Origin: Photobacterium marinum
Lineage (GTDB): Bacteria; Pseudomonadota; Gammaproteobacteria; Enterobacterales; Vibrionaceae
Reading direction: 5' to 3'
DNA length: 64,000 bases
NCBI RefSeq assembly: GCF_000331515.1
Contig: NZ_AMZO01000021.1
Location: 1 to 64,000, forward strand
The notes below the pieces were generated by a model. It was given only the letters and a program-made list of their open reading frames with translations, made no database searches and was not told the origin of the DNA. Of the stretch, positions 58,292 to 64,000 are shown piece by piece. Made by a program: the position numbers and the translations under genes. The first letter of the stretch is position 1; the number at the start of each line of letters is the position of its first letter.

Positions 58292-60424
58292 TTGAAAGAA
58301 CAAGTTAAATTAAATTCTGGCCTAATCCAAAGCCTAATGACATATTTCACATTGATGCCTTTATTATTTTCAGCATCAGTGAAATCTAATGATCTTGATA
58401 CTTTAATGGCGATGAGCCTTGAAGATCTGTCTGCAACGCAAATCACGGTAACTACCGCAGCTAAAAAAGAGCAGTCATTGTCATCAGTTCCCGGTGCAGT
58501 TTATGTCATCAGCGATGAACAGATCCGACGTAGCGGCGTACGCTCTATTGCCGAGGCTCTCGCATTGGCACCCGGTGTACAGGTGACAAAAATCAGTGAG
58601 TTTAACTGGCAGGTTTCATTACGGGGGCTAAATGAAGTTCTGTTTAACAAACTATTAGTGATGATCGATGGTCGTACCGTTTTCAGCCCACTGATGTCCG
58701 GCACTTTTTGGGATACCGTCGATACCGTCCTTGAAGATATCGAACGTATTGAAATTATACGCGGAACTGCCGGTACGATGTGGGGTGGTAATGCTGCAAA
58801 CGGCGTGGTCAATATCATCACAAAGCACAGCCGGGATACACTTGGCAATTATCTTGAAATCAGTGCTGGTGAACACAACTACCGCGAAATCAATTACCGT
58901 TATGGTATGACACTGTCAGAAACAACAACAGCAAGAGTCTTCGCCAAGGGACTGAAGTCAGACTACTACTTTTTTAACGACGACCAGTGGGAAAACTATC
59001 GCGGTGGAATCAGGGTCGACTACTTCAACTCTGACACACAAATTATCTTCGAATCCGGTGGCTACCATAATAAATCATCCCATGACTGGTTAACCGTTGG
59101 CCTGAATAAGAAATTAAATTATTTCTACCTGCAACCAGAACAATTTGATGATTATTCCTACGGTGGTTACATCAGTATGGATGTCACTAAACAGCATAAT
59201 CAAACCGATTATGAAGTCAGCCTGTGGGCAGATGCCAACTCCAGCACTGAACCCTCATCAAACGGTAAGTTTTATACTATAGATTTTGAGGGATTGCTCA
59301 GAAATCGCTTCAACTCAGTACATGAGCTGACCTCAGGAGCGGGTATCCGTCTGGTTCACCGACATAATGCTTCTTATCCAACAGGAAAAAATGACACACT
59401 TCCGTTATGGGGGCGCGTAACCAGAGAACCAAAGGGCACTGACACCATCTACAATGCCTATTTGCAGCTGGAATCCACACTTAGTGACACCATTACGACA
59501 ACCTTGGGTACCAAGATAGAACACTTCACCCTGAATCACAGTACCGAACTGCAACCGCAGGCAAGGGTTCTTTATTCCTATTCTCCCCTACATCAATGGT
59601 GGGCAGGTGCCGGCCGTGCTGTCGTTACACCTTCTGTGGTTGATTCAGTAACAGATCATTATATTTTTACAGACACCGCTCAGCCAATCTCACCAACTCA
59701 AACGGGCAGATTCCCGGTGCTTAAATTCACTTTCGGGAATGAAGAAATGGAAAATGAATCTGTTATTACCTGGGATTTGGGCCATCGTTACACACATTCA
59801 CCATCACTGAGTATCGACAGCACTGTCTTTTACAGCCGTTATAAACACTTAAGGATGCTTGATGAGCCTTACCTTTATTGCTCCTTCGGCTCCTGTCGAG
59901 ATGGTGTAACCGTACCTGGCGGACTGTTTGTTCAGTCTTCTCATTACACGAATCAACTGAACGCAGAAAGTGTCGGATTTGAAACGGCTTTCCACTGGCA
60001 GCCACTGAGCAATTTACGTATACAAACAAGCTACAGCTTCATCAATACCGAACCTGACTGCCAAGGCCTGAAGTACTGCGACACCGATACATTCGGGGGC
60101 TATCCGGCAAAATATAAATATCAACCAAACCATTTTGTTTCTGTATTCTCTCAATGGGATATCACACAAGCATGGCAACTGGATTTATGGTACCGATACA
60201 AGAGCGCAGTAAACTCCGGTGTGACATTCAAAAATGGCCACAAACCTTTTGATGCCCCATCCGTCAGCACATTTGATGTTCGGCTTGCATGGCAGGAAAA
60301 ACCCGACTGGCCAAAAGTTGAGCTGATTATTGATGCTCTTGGTAAAGAACAATATGAAGATCAACCAGGGAAAGCCAAAATTGAAGAAACGGCTTACCTT
60401 CGAGCATCATGGGACTTCTTATGA
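58292..60424 (+). CDS. TonB-dependent outer-membrane receptor
   Basis: 710 residues starting at TTG 58292; the ATG 45 bp downstream would leave the signal peptide without its basic start (KEQVK). After the signal peptide (about 1-32) a TonB-box-like ITVTTAA is followed by the plug: VPGAVYVISDEQIRRSGVRS, then LALAPGVQV, then MWGGNAANGVVNIITK. The remaining ~520 residues are barrel strands, ending SWDFL. It belongs to the group of receptors found with YfiR and c-di-GMP proteins. Its ligand is unknown. The next gene starts in an ATGA overlap with its stop. Confidence 0.92.
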   Translation: MKEQVKLNSGLIQSLMTYFTLMPLLFSASVKSNDLDTLMAMSLEDLSATQITVTTAAKKEQSLSSVPGAVYVISDEQIRRSGVRSIAEALALAPGVQVTKISEFNWQVSLRGLNEVLFNKLLVMIDGRTVFSPLMSGTFWDTVDTVLEDIERIEIIRGTAGTMWGGNAANGVVNIITKHSRDTLGNYLEISAGEHNYREINYRYGMTLSETTTARVFAKGLKSDYYFFNDDQWENYRGGIRVDYFNSDTQIIFESGGYHNKSSHDWLTVGLNKKLNYFYLQPEQFDDYSYGGYISMDVTKQHNQTDYEVSLWADANSSTEPSSNGKFYTIDFEGLLRNRFNSVHELTSGAGIRLVHRHNASYPTGKNDTLPLWGRVTREPKGTDTIYNAYLQLESTLSDTITTTLGTKIEHFTLNHSTELQPQARVLYSYSPLHQWWAGAGRAVVTPSVVDSVTDHYIFTDTAQPISPTQTGRFPVLKFTFGNEEMENESVITWDLGHRYTHSPSLSIDSTVFYSRYKHLRMLDEPYLYCSFGSCRDGVTVPGGLFVQSSHYTNQLNAESVGFETAFHWQPLSNLRIQTSYSFINTEPDCQGLKYCDTDTFGGYPAKYKYQPNHFVSVFSQWDITQAWQLDLWYRYKSAVNSGVTFKNGHKPFDAPSVSTFDVRLAWQEKPDWPKVELIIDALGKEQYEDQPGKAKIEETAYLRASWDFL

Positions 60425-61071
60425 GAATGATGTTTCAGTACCTGGCAATGTTGGATCATAAACAGTTCAGTCATAAACGTTTTGTTGACAGTAAGTCTGA
60501 GGCTTTTCGATCTCGGGGGCGACTACGGATATGGGTGACTCAACTTGTTAGCTGCTTATTTATCTTCGCTATTGCAAAAACAGAAGCCGCATTACCCGAT
60601 TCCACCAATTTTGCAGACTATAAAATTAAAGCGGTCTATATCCATCACTTTGCAAACTTTGTGCACTGGCCGAACAAACTGACAGACATTCGCTTTTGCT
60701 GCCTAGGCAGAGACAGCGTCACAGTTACGCTAGAGAACTTAGTTCAAAACAAAGGCATTCCCGGATATGCATCTAGCTTTATCTCACTGAAGAACCTAAG
60801 TGAGGCAAGCAACCGTTGTGAGATCCTATACCTCACAGAGCGAAAAATGCGCAAACTGCAACGAATCCCTCAGTATGAAAAAGTACTGACAGTAAGCAGT
60901 AACAAAGGCTTTACTAAACAGGGAGGAATGATCGAACTGAGATCGATAAACAATCAGGTAAAGCCAGTGATCGGGCTTGATAATGTAGACAGGGGACGCC
61001 TGACTGTCAGTTCACAATTGCTAAGAATCTCTCTGCATCATGACGTTCAGAAAGGAGGCATTCATGACTAA
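60421..61071 (+). CDS. YfiR-family (DUF4154) periplasmic protein
   Basis: 216 residues if started at the ATGA overlap (60421). The N-terminus is unusually long: the hydrophobic signal segment WVTQLVSCLFIFAIAKTEAA is at about 38-57, so a later start is possible. The DUF4154 domain follows: YKIKAVYIHHFANFVHWP, then FCCLGRD, then NRCEILYL, ending VDRGRLTVSSQLLRISL. In Pseudomonas, YfiR is the periplasmic repressor of the diguanylate cyclase YfiN. The next gene, overlapping by 8 bp, encodes such a cyclase. Confidence 0.9.
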   Translation: MRMMFQYLAMLDHKQFSHKRFVDSKSEAFRSRGRLRIWVTQLVSCLFIFAIAKTEAALPDSTNFADYKIKAVYIHHFANFVHWPNKLTDIRFCCLGRDSVTVTLENLVQNKGIPGYASSFISLKNLSEASNRCEILYLTERKMRKLQRIPQYEKVLTVSSNKGFTKQGGMIELRSINNQVKPVIGLDNVDRGRLTVSSQLLRISLHHDVQKGGIHD

Positions 61072-62182
61072 ATGGGCCAACCGCCTGCCGCTGAATATGC
61101 GGCTCACCATCGCTGTAATGAGTTTCATCATGCTTGCCTTTATCACTATTAAATTCATCACTCATCAGGTGTATTTAAGCATTGAGCAAGAACATCTAAT
61201 AAGTCGGACTAAAGTGCTGGCCAATGGCGTCGGACGAAACCTGGACGCCGCAATTCTGTTTAACGACCGTATCGAAGCAACGGAAATTCTCTCGGCCTTC
61301 AAAGCAGATCCTCTAATTGCCCGCGTGGAGCTAAACACGCTCAACCAGCAAAAATTCAGCCAATATAAAAATGAGAAAATCACTTTTATCTTCCCTTCAA
61401 AAGATGAAGAGACAAAACTTGCTCAGCAAAGTTATGTGTTTGGATCTCAAATGCTCTACATGTTTGTGCCTATTGATATGAAAGGAGAGCAAATTGGACA
61501 ACTAAGGATTGCTGTTTCGCTTATAGCACTAAAGCAAATGCAATTTAATCATTTCAAGCTAAGCCTGCTTCTGATGATTGGCTTGTTTCTTCTCAGCAGC
61601 GTTTTCATCTATCTGATGTTTTCATGGCTACTGGCTGATAAATCATCAGAAGAGAAAATTGAACAACTGGAATACCTTGCCACTCATGACATGCTGACCG
61701 AGCTACCCAACCGCAGTAAATTGCATACAGAATTAACACAGCAACTTACGCAGTTAAAAAACACACATTCACAAATGGCAGTCCTCTTCATTGATCTGGA
61801 CGACTTTAAATCAGTCAATGATAGCCATGACCATCAAACCGGAGACAAGGCGCTTAAAGTCATTGCAGAACGACTTCGTCACACACTGAGAGACAGCGAT
61901 ATCATAGCCAGGTTAGCCGGGGATGAATTCGTTGCTGTTCTGAATCCGGTTAAAAGTGCAGAAGATGCCAGACAAACAAGCGCAAGGCTGTTGTCAAAAA
62001 TCAGAGAACCACTGCACCTTGGAAAGTTGCAGCTGCAACTTAATGCCAGCATCGGCTGTTACTATGTATCGGCTGATAATGCGCTTGATGCAGAAGAAGT
62101 CATAAAACAGGCTGATGAAGCAATGTACGATGCCAAGCTTTCAGGAAAGGGACAAATAAGTGAATATAACCAATTCAACTGA
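61064..62182 (+). CDS. Membrane diguanylate cyclase with CHASE8-like sensor
   Basis: 372 residues from the ATG at 61064, with AAAGGAGG at ideal spacing; an ATG 24 bp upstream lacks it. Two membrane segments (about 18-38 and 165-190) flank a periplasmic domain with GVGRNLDAAILFNDRIEATE, typical of the CHASE8 domain of YfiN/TpbB. A short linker joins the GGDEF domain. The active site is AGDEF (285-289), an accepted variant, and the inhibitory RxxD site is intact (RDSD, 276-279). It makes c-di-GMP, presumably restrained by the upstream YfiR-type protein. Confidence 0.93.
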   Translation: MTKWANRLPLNMRLTIAVMSFIMLAFITIKFITHQVYLSIEQEHLISRTKVLANGVGRNLDAAILFNDRIEATEILSAFKADPLIARVELNTLNQQKFSQYKNEKITFIFPSKDEETKLAQQSYVFGSQMLYMFVPIDMKGEQIGQLRIAVSLIALKQMQFNHFKLSLLLMIGLFLLSSVFIYLMFSWLLADKSSEEKIEQLEYLATHDMLTELPNRSKLHTELTQQLTQLKNTHSQMAVLFIDLDDFKSVNDSHDHQTGDKALKVIAERLRHTLRDSDIIARLAGDEFVAVLNPVKSAEDARQTSARLLSKIREPLHLGKLQLQLNASIGCYYVSADNALDAEEVIKQADEAMYDAKLSGKGQISEYNQFN

Positions 62183-62203
62183 ATCAGATGGAAACTACCC
62201 AAA

Positions 62204-62232
62204 ATAACGTCTTCCGGAGAGGAAGACGTTAT
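62204..62232 (-). terminator. Hairpin between the cyclase operon and DUF2947
   Basis: A perfect 12-bp stem (ATAACGTCTTCC and complement) over 5 bases. On the minus strand it is followed by TTTT, so it fits the DUF2947 gene; it may also stop the cyclase operon. Confidence 0.65.
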
Positions 62233-62294
62233 CTGAAATTTCTTTTGCTACCGGAGCCTGTTAAATGGGAATACGCGGGTATTCTGCAACAACT

Positions 62295-62768
62295 TTAGCC
62301 GCGGTTAGCGTGTTTAAAAGTACCGTTTGAACTAAACCAAAGTACCTGCTTTTTCTTACGGCCAATCAGCATCGGGCCATCATCAAAGAACAAAAAGTTC
62401 TTCCAATTACGTTTGAAAACACCCCACTTGGTTTCAATGATATTGTATTTCTCGTAACAGAAATAAACCGTGGTGTTGTCTTCCCAGTCAATGATTTCAG
62501 AGATTTCTGAAGGAAGATCGTTTTCATCACAGTCCCAGGCTTGCTGCCAGTCAACAGCTTCAGACCAAATGTTTTTATCAAAAGCCCAGTCACCCTTTTC
62601 AAAATGATCTGCGTCAGGGCTCTGGCTACTGATATGCTCACGCCATAGCTGCGCGGAACGGGCTTGAGTCAAGGGTTTAATCTGCTCTAAATCGGCTGCC
62701 TCGACAGGCATGGAGGCGTGGGTGAAAATCCACTTGCGGGAATAACTATCCAGCTCTACGTAGTTCAT
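62295..62768 (-). CDS. DUF2947 family protein
   Basis: 157 residues, full family length. The start MNYVELDSYSRKWIFTHASM and the segments IDWEDNTTVYFCYEKYNIIE and FKRNWKNFLFFDDGPMLIG match DUF2947, a family I know mainly from vibrios and relatives. Soluble, Trp-rich. Function unknown. It is convergent with the c-di-GMP operon. Confidence 0.82.
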   Translation of the reverse strand: MNYVELDSYSRKWIFTHASMPVEAADLEQIKPLTQARSAQLWREHISSQSPDADHFEKGDWAFDKNIWSEAVDWQQAWDCDENDLPSEISEIIDWEDNTTVYFCYEKYNIIETKWGVFKRNWKNFLFFDDGPMLIGRKKKQVLWFSSNGTFKHANRG

Positions 62769-62860
62769 TGGTCGACCTAATATAACATTGACGGGGCAAT
62801 GTACCTCAGTCGTTCATTTTGTTCCAGTGTTCGCACCCGTTGATATCAAAATTATACGGC

Positions 62861-62926
62861 CCTCTGTTTTAAATCAGAACAAAGCAAGAGCCAACAGAGG
62901 TAGCAGACTATTTTTGTTGGCTCTTG
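62861..62926. other. Mutually exclusive stem-loops
   Basis: CCTCTGTT (62861-62868) can pair with AACAGAGG (62893-62900). CAAGAGCCAACA (62885-62896) can pair with TGTTGGCTCTTG (62915-62926). The two share AACA and cannot form together. On the minus strand the second may simply terminate the small gene to the right. Confidence 0.5.
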
Positions 62927-62948
62927 TTTCACTTTCCGGGTAAAGCCC

Positions 62949-62980
62949 GAAGTTGAATCAAACAGAAGTTGAATCAAACA
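62949..62980. repeat. Perfect 16-bp tandem duplication
   Basis: GAAGTTGAATCAAACA occurs twice with no gap, just past the end of the small minus-strand gene. Confidence 0.9.
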
Positions 62981-63009
62981 ATAGATACTTTGTCGGTCAC
63001 CTTTGGGGA

Positions 63010-63225
63010 TTACTTAGTATCCCAGAAATTACTCACCCAGCCGCCGACATTCTCGTCATAATGACAGCCGTTAAATTGCTTGTCCGGGATCTCTAACTTA
63101 TGGTTTCGTTCATCGAGTAACTGAGATATGTGGCAGGCCATAGGATCACCGCGCTCTGACAAGCGGCGTCTGGTTGCGACTTCTTTGATGATCTGTAGAC
63201 GATATGATGAATTCATTCTCTTCAT
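63010..63225 (-). CDS. Small hypothetical protein, 71 residues
   Basis: 71 residues, basic at the N-terminus (RLQIIKEVATRRRLSERGD). It has two Cys-His pairs (ACHISQL and GCHYDENVGG) that might bind metal. GAGAGG lies about 9 bases before the ATG; a second ATG three codons in is possible. I do not recognise the family. A shared gap follows with a hairpin and a tandem repeat. Confidence 0.6.
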   Translation of the reverse strand: MKRMNSSYRLQIIKEVATRRRLSERGDPMACHISQLLDERNHKLEIPDKQFNGCHYDENVGGWVSNFWDTK

Positions 63226-63537
63226 TACAGTTGACCTCTCTCAGTTAAACCCAGTAACAAAAAATAGGAGTGAGTAAGCAAATCGTCAAATTTCCGCAAT
63301 CAAACAGTCACAATTACCTTTCAAACAAATTTTTCAAATTAACCATAAAATCAGTGTGTTAATTTTTAAGTGTTCGTTTGTCTTTTTCCCAGTACAACAA
63401 TCTAAATAATTTCCCTTTAAAAAATAATTATTTATATTGAAAAAAAACTTTAATATTTTTATCGTGAAAACCACATTAATGGCTTCGCTATTATCAATTC
63501 ATGGTGCCATTCATCACAAAGATAAGAACTGAATACT
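63226..63537. other. 312-bp AT-rich promoter gap
   Basis: It separates two divergent genes and is strongly AT-rich from about 63400. It presumably holds both promoters. I see no dyad or RNA signal. Confidence 0.35.
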
Positions 63538-64000
63538 ATGTACAACCTTGCTACGAACCTGGAACGTAATGCCACTTTTCGCGGTAATGACACAGCCCTC
63601 ATCTTCCACGATCAAACCATCAGCTACAGTGAGCTGAATAAGAGGGTTAACCGCGTGGCAAATCAACTTGTCAGGCTGGGCATCAAGCCAGATGACAAAG
63701 TGGCTATCTCCTGCCCCAATACACCTGATTTTGTTATCGGTTACTATGCTATTCAGAAGGTCGGGGCCGTCACTGTTCCGCTCAATGTCATGCTGAAAGG
63801 CCCTGAAGTTGCCTATCATCTTGATGATTCCGATGCTGTCGCTCTGATTTGCTATCAGGGCAACAGTGCCCTTCCATGTGGTGAATACGGCTATCAGGGA
63901 TTCAGTGACACAGAAAGCTGCCAGCATTTCATCCTGATTGAAACCGAAGGCAATGAATCTCCGGCTTCGCAGGAAGCCCATAGCTTTAACCAGTGGTTAC
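63538..64000 (+). CDS. AMP-binding acyl-CoA ligase family protein, 5' part
   Basis: The first 154 codons are present; the gene runs off the right edge. The start MYNLATNLERNATFRGNDTA, then ISYSELNKRVNRVANQLVRL and GVTVPLN-like VGAVTVPLNVMLKGPEVAYH, are typical of adenylate-forming ligases close to long-chain fatty-acid CoA ligases. The ATP-binding P-loop and later motifs lie outside the window, so the substrate cannot be judged. The ribosome-binding site is weak. Confidence 0.85.
   Translation, partial: MYNLATNLERNATFRGNDTALIFHDQTISYSELNKRVNRVANQLVRLGIKPDDKVAISCPNTPDFVIGYYAIQKVGAVTVPLNVMLKGPEVAYHLDDSDAVALICYQGNSALPCGEYGYQGFSDTESCQHFILIETEGNESPASQEAHSFNQWL

Noticed and set aside
63514-63981. 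155-codon minus-strand frame at the right edge
   Set aside because: Antisense to the AMP-binding ligase, whose plus-strand motifs are clear.

Overview
The window looks like part of a Vibrionaceae chromosome (Vibrio, Photobacterium, Grimontia or a relative; I cannot name the genus). Reasons: moderate GC with AT-rich gaps; many family members close to Vibrio or E. coli forms (LldP/LldEFG, a VcCNT-like NupC, GlpABC, DcuC, YdiJ, YgiQ, YggN, MetE/MetR); Vibrio-type conserved small proteins (DUF2947, DUF4250, DUF805); and a density of chemoreceptors, LysR regulators and c-di-GMP proteins typical of motile marine gammaproteobacteria. I see no rRNA, tRNA, insertion sequence, prophage or CRISPR array. 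Most of it reads as ordinary metabolic and environmental-sensing chromosome.

Layout. 1-2.9 kb: an exported protein with an allene-oxide-cyclase/dirigent-like core and an acidic 10-residue repeat tail, a DUF805 membrane protein and a LysR regulator. 3.0-7.7 kb: L-lactate permease and the LldEFG (LutABC) lactate oxidation complex. 7.9-13.5 kb: small proteins, a NupC-type nucleoside transporter with CRP-like sites, a lipid-anchored cytochrome c, a LysR regulator and a chemoreceptor. 13.8-17.4 kb: a pstSCAB phosphate transporter behind an array of Pho-box heptads, without phoU. 17.5-25.5 kb: a lipoprotein, a LysR regulator divergent from an RND efflux pair, and an MscS-type channel. 25.8-30.9 kb: a META-domain lipoprotein, metE/metR divergent around a MetJ operator, DUF4250 and a membrane protein.

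31.4-43.6 kb is an anaerobic/energy block: glpABC, an HBM-type chemoreceptor, an MFS transporter with a divergent LysR gene, the fumarate/succinate carrier dcuC and an Aer-like receptor. 43.6-53.5 kb: small membrane proteins, the radical SAM protein YgiQ, YggN, a NYN-domain protein, an unusual CDF-family protein with divergent LysR, and the YdiJ D-2-hydroxyacid dehydrogenase. 53.6-58 kb: an exported NUDIX-PAP2 fusion, a FAN1-like VRR-NUC nuclease and a pirin. 58.3-62.2 kb: a tightly overlapping operon of TonB-dependent receptor, YfiR-family periplasmic protein and CHASE8-like diguanylate cyclase. The window ends in DUF2947, a small unknown protein and the start of an AMP-binding ligase.

Themes: lactate, glycerol-3-phosphate and 2-hydroxyglutarate/lactate-type substrates feed electrons to the quinone pool through LldEFG, GlpABC and YdiJ, while DcuC supports fumarate respiration. 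Three chemoreceptors sit among these genes. The TonB-YfiR-DGC operon is the best candidate for a less-described system: it plausibly couples outer-membrane ligand uptake to c-di-GMP synthesis. Start sites were revised where a Shine-Dalgarno, a terminator or a coupled stop favoured an internal codon; these cases are noted in the entries.
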